Source: Ectocarpus siliculosus
Taxonomy: Eukaryota > Sar > Phaeophyceae > Ectocarpales > Ectocarpaceae
Direction: 5' to 3'
Assembly (NCBI GenBank): GCA_000310025.1
Contig: FN649726.1
Coordinates: forward strand, 2,682,110 to 2,738,695
Length of the DNA: 56,586 nucleotides
In this document: positions 16,301 to 27,100 of the stretch, piece after piece
Position numbering within the stretch: position 1 is the first letter of the stretch
Layout of the letters: every line of letters starts with the position of its first letter
Made by a program: the position numbers and the translations under genes
Notes under the pieces: generated by a model
The model's database searches: none
The model's input: only the letters and a program-made list of their open reading frames with translations
What the model was told of the DNA's origin: nothing

Positions 16301-18717
16301 ACCAGGAGCGGTCAGCCGACCCCAAACCAAACCCAATGAGCAGTGTATCGGACAATCTGGCCCACCTGCAGGTGCTTCTCGGACGGCATTTCCCCCAATT
16401 GCCCCAAAAGCGCCCGGAGCTCCTCCATACTGATGTCGCCGCTCTGGTTGGTATCGAAGGTGGCAAACGCCTCCTTAATCTTCGTCTGCAAGCACACGAG
16501 AACATTCATTGGAAAAAAGAAGGAGACCAAAAAAAAGGGGCGGTGGGTGGAGACAGCAGCTACTTGATTGTGTTGCAAGCATACGAAAAAGGACGCAGAG
16601 GATGGGGTTTTGCTTTATACGTGTGCTCTCGGTGTGTGAAGCCCCGGCAAAATACCACTGCTGCCACTGCCGGGCACGCCACACTCGCACGTTACCCGAC
16701 GAAAAAATCAACCCGTCGCAATGAAAACAATCAACATCGCGTGAGAGAGAAAGCAACAGAGACACAGGGCAAGAGATACAAGAGAGGCCGGCCTTACGAC
16801 CTGCAAAAAGGGGGGAAGATTAAGATCGAATCAAACGTAGTGGCCCAGTCCCAACATTCGGCTCGTTCTGCGTAGTCTGCCGGAGTAGAGTTACAATTGG
16901 GACAGAGTAGCAGCCGCGAAAACTCCTGCCGAACATTATAAGAGGGTGCATAAGCGACCATCCACGCAATTGCTAGAAGTATGTCGTGGCACGATGGTTG
17001 TCGGCGAAGACGCACACACACGACGTTTTGCACTTGGACGCGTGTTGTCGACGATGCGATGCGCACTCACAGCAAGTGCTCCGCCGTTTCGCTTTCAGCA
17101 CAGCAGTGCATGCATACGTAAAATAAGACAGCACCTACCAGTACTTACGAAGGAGAGGGATTTACTTGTAGACTACCCGACGAGTCAGCAGACATCCAAT
17201 TCATCGTCAAGTCGTCATAGGAGTGAAAAGAAAGTTCAATGGCCGCAGCCACGAACAAGAACAGACACCCTTTGGTTGCAGAGATTTGCGTATCATGCAT
17301 AAAACATTCAGACTGGAGGAAACTCTCCGTAAACTCTCTTGCCCGAGAGGGCCAACTCTGAAAACGAGTCACACCGGCAATACAAGCTCTCGCATCCTTT
17401 CTCTCGTGCTGCAAGACGGCACATGGGCGTACCAAACCTCCACTGACTAGACCAGCATGCGGCAGGTGTTGCACGGCGATGACGCGTCGATGGTATACTA
17501 TGAAGTGCTCTTCGTGAATAGCAGCCGTCGAACACAGCAGTCCTCTCATCCAATTCTGCTGGATGTACTACTATCATACTGCTGTGAAAGGCGTGTATCT
17601 ACGGAAGCAAAATTATGTGCTTGCTGCTGTGTAGAGACATTCGGACACATTCAACGAGGAGCTTTCTCTCCAACTCTTGCTTGCCCCGCACAGCAGAAAA
17701 GAAGCCTTGTCATGACTAAGACGCGACCACGACGATTGCACAACGAGAGACCAAGAGGCGAAGGAAGAGCGCAGAACCCAAATGCCCCAACAACAAAGCA
17801 GATTCTTCACAGGTGAGTGTTGTGTCACTTGCTGGCTTTGTTGCTTATCCAGCCAGATGCAGCACAACCATCTGTGGCGTTCTCGGGCGACTTTTCGGCT
17901 TCTCCCCAAGGGAAAGCAAGGGAGGACAACTGCAATCCATCACAAGCTATCATACATTGAATTAAATTAACTCAAACGCGCCAAGATACAGCAGCACCTC
18001 GTTGAGGAGCAACGCGTTTTGCGATTGCGATCAACATGAATTCAAAAAAAGAACAACTCTTGTTGTTTGTTCCAGTTCTGCATATGATGCGGACTGCTGA
18101 TGAAGCGGCGGCGGTCACATGCGTTTTATTTACGCTGCGGCCTGGCATAGACTAGTCTACACCTCCGCTCTCATCCCCGTCGGGAAATAGGCAAGCGAGC
18201 GCGCCGGCCCCAACTCCCTCCCATCGACGCAGGCACGGCGGTGCATCGATGGCCGTGCAGTCAGTGACAGCAAAAGAGGCCACTGCTTTCGGCAACAAGC
18301 AACACACAAACCTTGTTAGTGTAGCAGAACGCAGAACCTACCACCAGTCCGGCCGACAAACGCGGTGCGGCGCCGTTAAAAAAAGAGAGTCAAATATGTC
18401 ATGGAGCACCCGCACACACCGAGTGAGCGCTCTTCGTTGCTGCTGCTGCTTCTCCCGGTCAAGCCAATAAAGGGACAGCCTCCCATCCACGGCCCAAAGG
18501 ACCACGGAAATGCAGCGGCCAGGGAACGGCACAGCAGCAGGTGCTCCCAGACACACCAGCCCCCCAACCCTCCCCCATCAACGAAAGCGCACCGCGCGAT
18601 CAAGACATGCTTTGCATAACGCCAAAAATATGTAGCGATTTGACGCACCTTCTCTTGGCCAGAAAACTCATGCTCCAGGGGCGCTGGGAACACGAGCAAG
18701 TCCACGAACCGAGACAT
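2980..18717 (-). CDS. Fimbrin/plastin, actin-bundling protein with Ala-rich tail (18 exons)
   Basis: Exons, 5' to 3' on the minus strand: 18649-18717, 16366-16485, 15678-15815, 15115-15204, 13975-14093, 12445-12568, 11191-11270, 10677-10794, 9262-9420, 8866-8979, 7995-8052, 7405-7523, 6962-7072, 6358-6492, 5677-5805, 4636-4920, 3707-3919, 2980-3225. They sum to 2427 nt, in frame, for 808 residues. Fimbrins cross-link actin filaments in the cytoplasm. Two canonical EF-hand loops (DTNQSGDISMEE about 34-45, DTDNNGSVSFGE about 70-81) imply calcium control. Four calponin-homology domains follow at roughly 117-247, 260-375, 398-515 and 525-632, with typical motifs such as DGLILCKLINL, LALNAARGIGC, GLVWQIIR, LAIMWQLMRR and NNAKYAISVARKLGA. 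Most junctions are GT-AG and all phases agree. The last two exons add about 170 residues rich in Ala, Gln and Glu that ordinary 620-640-residue fimbrins lack. Exon 1 is assigned because it joins as GQEK-TKIKEAF, the usual lead into an EF hand. The first acceptor of exon 9 is the least certain. Introns hold a minisatellite, an N gap and SINE debris. Confidence 0.9.
3707..3919 (-). CDS. Fimbrin exon 17: Pro/Ala linker and start of C-terminal coil
   Basis: The exon runs from a CGCACGCAG acceptor to a CAG/GTTTGA donor, phase 0 at both ends, continuing the CH4 exon (which ends EQTPQ at 4636, CAG/GTGTGT). It encodes a Ser/Pro-rich linker, a run of Ala, then a charged segment (IAQKKADEETQRRIQAW) expected to be helical. 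It could alternatively belong to a separate downstream gene because it contains an internal Met, but both splice signals and phases fit the fimbrin chain. Confidence 0.75.
5221..5328 (-). repeat. tRNA-derived SINE, copy 1
   Basis: Read on the minus strand it starts CCGGTCGCCCCGATGGTCTA (pol III A-box-like) and has a B-box-like GGTTCGAATCCC, then an AAAGTGAGTTTTTCTC tail. Stem pairing is too poor for a functional tRNA: the anticodon arm is two bases too long. It matches the copy at 40932-41030 along head and tail. A second A-box-like segment (GGCCTAGTGGATAGCGC) lies just downstream at about 5190-5215 on the same strand. The element sits in a fimbrin intron. Confidence 0.7.
8247..8264 (+). repeat. 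18-mer repeated at 19734-19751
   Basis: ACAGCGGTACTGTAGGCC is present identically here, in a fimbrin intron, and at 19734-19751, between fimbrin and the NUDCD2-like gene. It resembles a degenerate palindromic form of the over-represented ACAGCAGT motif. Confidence 0.6.
11418..11940. repeat. 63-bp inverted repeats flanking an assembly gap
   Basis: The left arm 11418-11480 and right arm 11878-11940 are reverse complements at 61 of 63 positions; the outer ends read GTTGTAGCAGATCCCTCTCG. The right arm begins immediately after the N run. This may be a terminal-inverted-repeat transposon in fimbrin intron 6, or an assembly fold-back artefact. The interior keeps a short minus-strand open frame (11471-11725) with no recognised domain. 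No target-site duplication was seen. Confidence 0.75.
11778..11877. other. Assembly gap (100 N)
   Basis: A run of exactly 100 N, conventional for a gap of unknown size. It lies in the intron between fimbrin exons 6 and 7. No fimbrin exon seems to be missing, because the CH1 coding sequence on either side joins in phase. Confidence 0.99.
12716..13120. repeat. 24-bp minisatellite, about 16-17 copies
   Basis: Tandem units of 24 bp (core GTCAAGAACGACAAGATCAC) with point variants such as AATGAC/AACGAC and CATTA/CCTTA, with one short unit near 12950. Because 24 is a multiple of three it stays open on both strands (VKNDKITL on plus), which makes spurious frames. It lies in fimbrin intron 5. Confidence 0.95.
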
Positions 18718-18767
18718 GGCTCCCTATGGACAGGTTCCTCCGGCCGCCCTGCCTCAGAAAACGAACG

Positions 18768-18804
<37 letters not shown>

Positions 18805-20429
18805 CTTTGCGCACGGCCCCTGCCCACCCCCGCTTGAGGCTGTTTGTTTGGAGATGCCCCCGCTCCCCGCTCTCTCGTGGTAGTTTCCCCGAAATGCTCC
18901 ACAAACGCACACACGGGCAGGGACTTTGCTTCTCTCTCCAAGTAGCACGGACGGCGCAAGCCACAGCGGATGACTTCCGGAACGTGAGCCAGCGCCGGCT
19001 GTACAGCAGGCGGTAGTTGTGTGCAAGGGTGAAGAAACTGAAGCAACTACGCTGCACAATACATCTGCCTGTGCGCACACCCAACCAGGTACAACAACGC
19101 GTTTACCTCCAAAATATGGTGGGGGTGTGCTTCTCAGCCGCGCAACCCCTAAATTGCATCGAACATCGCACCGTTGTGTGTTTGAGATTTGGTGAAGATG
19201 TATTCTAGACTGTCTGGCGGCGGGAGCGGAAGAGAGAGATGCATGCGATTCCTACAGCCTGGTGGGATGTGACCCATAGATGTGACCCACACACTTTGTG
19301 TGCGCCTCTTTTGACCCTGAAGAGCAAACCAAAGAATTATTTCGAGAGGGATGACATAAACATGTCACATGGTAGAGGCAAGATCCGACCAAAGATCCAT
19401 CGCCCACCACCAACCAACCATCTGAGAGATCCGCAACACTCGCACACCTCGTTGTTGTTGTGTTACCTCCACCTACTCTGGACGTCACAACGCCATGCGC
19501 TCTATATGTAGACGTACGACCGCCCGGGGTCGCGCCACAGCGGAAAAGGCCACGGACGAACTGCTTTTTTTTTGTTCCTTCCAGCAGTAAACTACAGTAT
19601 GTAGTCCTCCTGGAGAACACACATGACAACCATTCACAACCGGTTCCCTTCCCTCACCCGTGACAGATCCTATTTGGGAGAGGCATGTGAGTTTCCCTCT
19701 GAAAAGAGACTCAGGCCCTTCTGCCACCGGCAAACAGCGGTACTGTAGGCCAAAAACAATGCCTCTGCTTCGCCACCGCTGTGTAACTGCCGACGTGTGG
19801 GGGATTCATCGGTCAATTCACGAAGGAATACAGCAGTGAATGGTTACACGTTGAACGAGAGACTAGGGCAATCTTCCCTTCAAACAGCAGTAGCTACGGG
19901 GTGTTGCTGTTGTGCTACCGGCCGTTGCTGTCGAGAGATGCCCCCGGTCTCTCTGCCTTCTCTTGGGCTCGGCCGGACTAGAGCGGTCGCACATCATTGC
20001 ACTTGACTGGACACCCCTACACCCCCGACACATCATCAGAAGAACGCACCATGCCAATGGCGCAACAAAGGGTTTGACACTTGTGACTAGGTTATCAGCT
20101 CCCATCAGCTCGGACCTCACACCCATCACGCACAAACGAAGCCAAAAGGGCCATGGTCGTTCTAGAAGGCTTTGCTGCTGCCGGTGCACAACAAGAAACA
20201 AGGGTTCCTTTCCTTTTCACTCCGCACCCGGTTATGCTATGCTATGTTGTGCATCGCACCACCACCAACACAGCACCTCATCAAGTGTACGGTCGTAGAT
20301 GACTAACTTTCTGCTACTGCTCTGCCTTCCCCTTTCAACACCACTCCGGTAGCGTTCTCTAGTGACCCATCGATCTCAGTTAACACAGATCTCCGATGAG
20401 GTATGCATATGCCTGGCAACAAGCCGGCG
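18718..20429. other. Intergenic region between fimbrin and NUDCD2-like genes
   Basis: Both neighbours are on the minus strand, so this contains the fimbrin promoter and the NUDCD2-like 3' flank. A (CT)n tract at about 18771-18803 lies within 60-90 bp of the fimbrin ATG, a possible 5' UTR or promoter polypyrimidine element. Two ACAGCAGT octamers occur (19830, 19884). No further gene was recognised. Confidence 0.55.
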
Positions 20430-22963
20430 TCATGTGTACTTGACTCCTCCCATGAAAGATCGGGCATCGGGCACCTGGCCGTTAAACTCCGCCCCAGAGA
20501 AGTCGAATCCAGGGTTCTGAGTCAAAAACAACAAGCAAAGGCGAGTCGGGAAAAAGAAATGGAGTGTGCAGCGGCATCGAGCGGTGAGGGTGCGAGGATC
20601 GTTAAATACGGGGCACCGGGAAACGGGGGGGGGCCCAGGGCATTCTCGAAGAACCACGGGGCCGCATGGTCAGAGGAGGGTCGCTTCCCCTTGGTTGAGA
20701 TCTTAAAGCCATAGAAAATTTTCGCGTCTTTACGATATAAGAGTCGCGCTCCGGCGCTCTGTTGAAACTTGCGGCCGGCTGCTCGGGAGCAAGTGATTGC
20801 TGTACCAAAACGAACACCAAAGTGTGCTACCAAGGACATCCAGTCAGCAGCAGCATCTATCTGTACGGCAGCAGGATGCGCTTGATCTATGTACACGCAC
20901 CTCACTCTGAAACCTCTCGAGCATGATCTTCTTCTGCATGCCCTCGAGGGTCATGGGGTCCACCTGCGTATTCCTGCCCTGCAGCGCGGCCGGCCACGTG
21001 TCCGCCTTCTTCATCTTCTGCAGGTTCACGTTCAGCTCCCCTCCGTCTGCAGGCGCACGCAGCCACACACGGACGTGAGAACGTGATGCAAGAGCGCGGT
21101 GGAGGTGGCCGCCCAGCCGAAGCAGCGGGACCACTCCAGGGTCAAGACACGCAACAGCCATGCGTCCAGCGGGAAAAATTTTGTTGTCCAACCCGCATCG
21201 GCAGGGGAGTGATCACTTGATTGCTCCACAACCAAGAGAGTGACATCGAAACCCTACCGACACAGGCAAGGAAAGCTCTCGACAAGATCTTTCCAGAAAC
21301 ACCCTTTTCGGTGCAGGCAGCCTCTTGTGGTTGTGGAACAATCGAGCCCTAAAAAAAACGATCGCGCCTCCTGCTGTGCGTTCGTTCGTCCGGGAAAGGC
21401 CGCGGCCGCGTGGCTTGCAGCGGGCTTCACCCCAAACATGAGCACATAACATAACGGTTGGGCATGCAAAGTGTACAAACGGCGGCCAGCACAGCAACAG
21501 ACGATGCAGAAGCTTCTTCTTCCTCGCTGGCTGCATGCAACTTCTGGCTACGTGTTGGAAGCGCTTTGCGGCGCTATCACCGGCATAAGGTTGCGCACCT
21601 CCTGACGGGCACCCGAACGCGCTGACTCACCCATCATCCAGTAGCTCTCTTCCACCACCACAGGCCCGCCTGTGTCTTCCTGCAAATTTACGTCCAACCG
21701 AGCCAGTCGTACACATCGCGGCGGTCCGAGAGATTTCGGTTTTCAGAGGAGACAAGGCGCGAGTGGTTGTGCTTTCGGTCAAAGAAGCAGGCAGCTGCTT
21801 GAGTGCCAATACCGGCTTAAGAGTGCGGACGAACGCACAGCAGATATGGGATCGATTGTTTTTGAAAGTTCTTTCGCTCCGCAACCACAAGGAGCGAACG
21901 ATCTTTAAAATATTATCACACCCTCTGTCTGTGTGTTCGCCCGCACATGTGGTACACCATCACGATACACAACATCGAACCGCTTTTCAGGAGGGCTGTA
22001 GTATGCATAATCGAGATGATTTTCTCCCTGTACTTGGTGGCTTGCGACTAACAATGTGGCCAGGTGATATCGACACGAATAGGATGTGGGGGGGGTGGGG
22101 GGGGTAGGAGTGACGGGGCACCGTCGCTCCGGCAACACATTCTGCGAACGTTACAGAACACTGCATTGTACGGTCAATATCATCTCACGTCAATGAACGG
22201 GGGGTTCCCCTTCAATCCCAAGCAGATGTGTCTCGGAGTAATCTTGCACTCGATCCGATCCGCCTTCACTCCTGGCGGGGTCTCTATGTACAGGTTCACC
22301 TCTTCCAGGGACTGTTCCCACTCGTACACGGTCCTGCCTGCAAGTGTAGTGACAGGCGGGAGCGGAATTACGTTCATCAATCGCGGGGCTGCTTCCCTGC
22401 GAACCAAAAGGCTTCGTCTAGCTAATATACGCTAGGTGCCCCCGATGTAAGTTTCTACTGTGTACAGCACCTTGTTCGCCCAATGCCGAAATACTCCGGC
22501 AGTCATTACGCTCTACACCTATGCATAGATAGCACACGAGATGACAACAAGATCCACAGGACTTGCCTCTTTTCACAGCAGGCAGCTCCAAGGTGGTAGC
22601 TATTACTACGAGACACACCTCATGGTGTTGGGGAAAGAACAGCAAGGGCACACCTTCGTGCTCGAACTTAATGCGGCCTTCTTTCCCCTTCTTCGACGCT
22701 GTCATCATCTTGGGCTGAGGAACAGAAGCCCTGCTTCCTCCTCCCCCTCCTCCAGGCCCTCCCCCGCTGCCGCTGCTATTTCTCCCGCCCCCGCCTGCCG
22801 CGGTTGATCCAGACGGCAACGAGCTGCTGCTACTTGCTCCAATGGCCTCCTGCTGTGCAGCCGCGTCTGGTCTCATTGCTGTCGGCTTGGACGAACCGAC
22901 CACTGCAGCGCCATCATCGTCCGAGTCTGAACCGATGTGGTCGAAGCGAGAGTAGTCCACCAT
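20430..22963 (-). CDS. NudC domain-containing protein 2-like (CS domain), 5 exons
   Basis: Exons: 22654-22963, 22189-22337, 21631-21679, 20901-21046, 20430-20516; 741 nt, 246 residues, phases 1, 0, 1, 0 all matching. NUDCD2 proteins are HSP90 co-chaperones that stabilise the LIS1/dynein machinery. Residues 1-98 form an extension rich in Ser, Gly and acid residues; the CS domain (about 99-175) shows WEQSLEEVNLYI, IECKITPRHICLGLKG, PPFID and VEESYWMMDGGELNVNLQK. The tail carries the family signature IMLERFQSENPGFDFSGAE. Animal NUDCD2 is about 157 residues, so the N-terminal extension is the main difference. The start is the only ATG upstream of the CS domain in an open frame (CCACCATATGG context on the plus strand). 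The assignment to NUDCD2 rather than NUDC or NUDCD3 rests on the C-terminal signature. Confidence 0.9.
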
Positions 22964-23892
22964 ATGGCAGACGGTGAATTTACTTGGCGCAACAACCTAG
23001 CTTCAGGCAATCTCGTGTCGTACAAGCGCTCGTCAAGAGAGAGGGTGGCAACAATACAAACCGCCAGGACCTGGATGCTTGTTTTGGACGCCTATCAGCA
23101 CTCCAAGGAGGCGCCGGAAAGATTGGTAGGAGAACCCAAGGATGTGTTGAAACTGCCCCTCTCTCGACAGCAACCGTAGCACTACATACTGCGGTACCCG
23201 TTGGTGGTTAGTCGCTGACACCTGACACCTATTATAAGCACATGCTACGGCACCCCCACCCCCCCCACTTCCCATGCTCCTCACATCCCCTGATGGAAAA
23301 CGGCACTTCAAGATCAACAAAACCTCGACAAATCGGACCGCAGGATGGATGCATACAATAGTACATGCTCCAGCGGCAGCACGAGGCAGCGTGGTATGAC
23401 ATCCAAGGCGGGCCTCTTCCTGGTGTGCACCACCACCTTAGGTATTAGTGCTTGCCTGTTGTGGTCGCCGGTTTCACCTAGAGATGAAACCCATGAAGGT
23501 TTTACGTATTCCGCTGTGATACGTATTTTTTGTCCCGGGCATGCAAGGGTTGCGATCACTACAAATAGGCGGATGTACTCGCTGGGTGGTGCACCCAACG
23601 CTCGGAGTTGTCGTGTGCTACAGGTGTATAGAAGCAGAAATATTTGCTTGAGGAGAGAAAACGAAAACGAGACGTACGATCCATCCACAAAAGCACACGT
23701 GCTTGGCATGGATATTAATGCTTGCAAGGAACATGCGAGGAACATGTCACCTCTCTCGCTCTCTCTCCCTCCGTCTCTCCCCCCCTCTCTTGTCCCCCTC
23801 TCTCTTTACAAAGCAGTGTTTTGTATGCACATCATGGTCGTTTCAAGGATCGATCACGATGCCATTTGTCGAAACGTTTTGGATGCATATAG

Positions 23893-23925
<33 letters not shown>

Positions 23926-24109
23926 CGTCTTGGATGCATTAGGAGAGACAAAGGGCGAGATAATGTATAGTGAGCGAGAGTTTGGTGGCCTGGCCGCTCC
24001 GGCTGCTGCAATAGCGCTGAGCTCCCATCCTATCTATCCGTTCGCAGCTACCCACTTCGCAGCAGCCTGGCAGCACGCCCCCTGCGGCTCGACGACGCCT
24101 GGCGCGAAA
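22964..24109. other. Divergent intergenic region, NUDCD2-like / fructosamine kinase
   Basis: The two flanking genes start in opposite directions, so both promoters should lie here. It holds a (CT)n stretch at about 23755-23810 and a (GA)n stretch at about 23893-23924. A long open frame upstream of the kinase ATG (from 23345) is compositionally odd and is not treated as coding. No TATA box could be assigned with confidence. Confidence 0.5.
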
Positions 24110-27100
24110 ATGCTACCCTCCGCTACTGCTGCCGTACCTGGGCGATCCTGTAGGACCGCATTGCAAGCAGTGGCGAGCGGGGGCGGTGCCAAGTCGTTGA
24201 CGGAGACGATGGCTGATGCGCTGGCCGAAGCCTTGGGGGTGGGTACCGCTGGCGCGGAGCAGAGGTTCAAGATCGGAGGGGGTGGGTACGGCGGCGGCGG
24301 AGGGGCTTCGGTGGGCACGATCGACGACCTCGAAACGGGCGACAAGGTGGGGCCGTCGGACGGCAGCAGCGTCTTTTTCCGGGACGTGTTCGCCTTCACT
24401 CCCAAAAGGAGTGCGCTGCAAGACTTCTTGTGAACCAGACAAGTCTACGGGTGTCTTGCAGCAGTAGGTTGTTTGTATAGTCCACTATTTACTCTGTCGA
24501 GGATACCGATGTTTCGACGGGCGCGAATCGACCATGGTAGTCTTGGCGTTCGCGGCGGCGGTGCGGGGCGGTTTCTGTTTGGGATCCGTGTGATGGGGGG
24601 GACAAGTTTTACCTGTGCAGAACCCCTTGTCTGAACTAGATGGACCCGAAGAGTTAGTTTTGAAGACAAGGCCGTGCACGACCCCCCATCCGCACACTGT
24701 CAGCCCGTATTTGCGGCCATCGGCAGAAGACGACCCTTGTGGGTCTCCTGGTGCCACCTCCCTGGACCCAAGCGCAACAGCTTCAACATCGTGTTGTCAA
24801 TCGCGCCACCGGGCGGCAAACACTCAAGACTTGTCTTTCAACCGCTAAGTACTCCCTTCCCCCGCCTCGCCAGTCATTGCATCCCCCCCCGCGCCTCTTA
24901 CTACCCCCCCTTCCCGTACCATTTGTTTTCCCTTTTGTTAACGCTATTTTTGTATACAATGTACGAGAAGTACTTCTACAAGAAGGCGGGGCCCTCCGGT
25001 GCCAGCATGCTGGAGGCTGAGCGAGCAGGTCTTCAGGCCATGTACGAAGCCAAGGCGATCCGCGTGCCCCGGCCGATATGCGGCGGAGACAGGCCAGGGG
25101 GTACGCTGGTCTTGCGTTGGTGTCCCTGCCGTATGTAGCCATTTGCCAGGTTGATTTCTGCGGCTTTTTGTCGTGGTGTTTTTTTGTGGCGTACTTGGGG
25201 GTGCGTTTTGTCTTGAAGCGCGCGCCCGCTTGCTGCTTCGAATGTCCCATGAGGTAGCTACGGCGCGAACACGCCAAACCCACGACCTGCTGTAGCGGAT
25301 ACGTAGCAGGAATGTGGATACAATCGGAGCCAATACCACGGCGCCGCGAGGCTACAACCAATCGACACAACCAGCAGCGGACATTGCCGCACCCGCATCA
25401 AGAACTATTGCAAAACGATTCTGCGCGAGCCCGTTGGTACGAAATAGTCCATCTAATTTAGCTTTGCAGCCTTTCAAAATAACAAATAACTCCCAACCTC
25501 CCCCCCCCAAAAAAGAAAAAAACGCTGCTTCCCTTGACGCCCCCCCTCCCCCCCATCCACGGATAGTTGGAGTATTCGAGAAGGAAGGTAGGATAAGTGA
25601 GGGCCAAGAAGGTTTCCGAAAGAAGAGAGGGTTCGTAGACCACGCATTTACGGTAGGGAGAATCGTCCAAGGTAGAAGAGGGCGGGAAGCCAACGTAGTG
25701 CTTCTTCTTGGATGTACAAAAGGCATACGATACAGTATGGAGAAATGGGCTGTTGAAACAATTGTCCAAGTATGAGATGAAGGGGAAAATGTGGAGAGTG
25801 CTGAAGAAGATGACAGAGTGTATGAAGAGCGCTGTCATGCTAGACGGAGAACTTTCTAAATTCTTCAACTTTGAGCAGGGGGTCCCACAAGCTTGCACGC
25901 TGTCCCCAACATCGTTCCACGATAAAGACGATAATTTCAAATGGGAATGCGGCTCCGAGTGCGAAGACCAGGTTCACGTAGTTGCGGAATGTCCGTTGTA
26001 GGAGAGGGAAATAAGTGTACATGACAGCTGGGAAAATTAGGAGGAAGATACAGGGAGATGTTTGAGGCATGGAATAGCCAGGAGAAGACGGTAGCTGTAC
26101 TGGGGCGTAGGAAGTGGGTTGAAAAGGCGGGAAGTGATATCGAGAGGATAGATAGGCTAGGGAAGACATTTTTGAGCCACCTTCGGCAAAGTTGGAAGGA
26201 ATGATTGGCCATCGGTGATCGGTCCTGTGGAAACAATGTTTCGTCCTCCACGCGTGGTCAATGGTCTATCCGCTAAGGCATGCAAAACATTAGAGTACCC
26301 CCCCCCCCCCCCTCCCTCCACGCCTGATAGGCTGCTTCGCAATCTTCGAGCACCTGAACATGGGTGGTAGGGCTTCCTCGGAGAGAGCGGAGCTCATGGG
26401 CGCGCAGCTGGCGCAGATGCACCGCAGCCTCAGTCCGAACGGCAAGTACGGCTTCCACGTGGACAACACAATCGGAGGTGCGTAGTTTGGTTTCTCTGTC
26501 CGACATCCCATCTTCTTGCTGCTGCTGCTGCTGCTGCTGCCGCCGTCGCTCGATGTGCCTATACGTATAGAACCGACACTCAACGATTTGCTGCCACATC
26601 CGGCAACGGGTGACTCGCAAGGATCTGTCCTCCTTTGCCCAAGGCTCTAGAATTCGTCTCTTCTTTGTAGTGCTTGCCTTGGAACTTTTGGAGCGAGAGA
26701 GGAGTCAGCAAAGCACTCTCCTTGCTTCCTTCCTTCAAGGCCACTCACGAAACACACCGTCAGGGGTCAGAAAAGCACACCCCGCCAGTCTTATCGGGGT
26801 CCGAACTCATGTCCCAACCAGTCGTCCAGAAAAAAAGGTGCTACCGAAACGTATCAGTATATGCTGAACGACAGCAGTGGGGTGGCTATGGCTATGGAGG
26901 ACTCGTCTATGCCTGTTAAGGGAGCTGGTTTCTGCAACAACAGCCCTGCCAAAAAGATTTCGAGATCCACACAGCAGTGACACAAGGCAGAAAGGCAGCA
27001 GCGCGCATCATAGGACGGGCGAGGGCTCGAATTTTTTTCCGACCGGCGCGGGGGGACTTCCTACAACGAAGCGTGTACGTAACTGTACTACCTTGATGCG

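Noticed and set aside
23345-24109. Long N-terminal extension of the fructosamine kinase frame
   Set aside because: It contains CT and GA microsatellites and no targeting or domain pattern. Family length fits the ATG at 24110.
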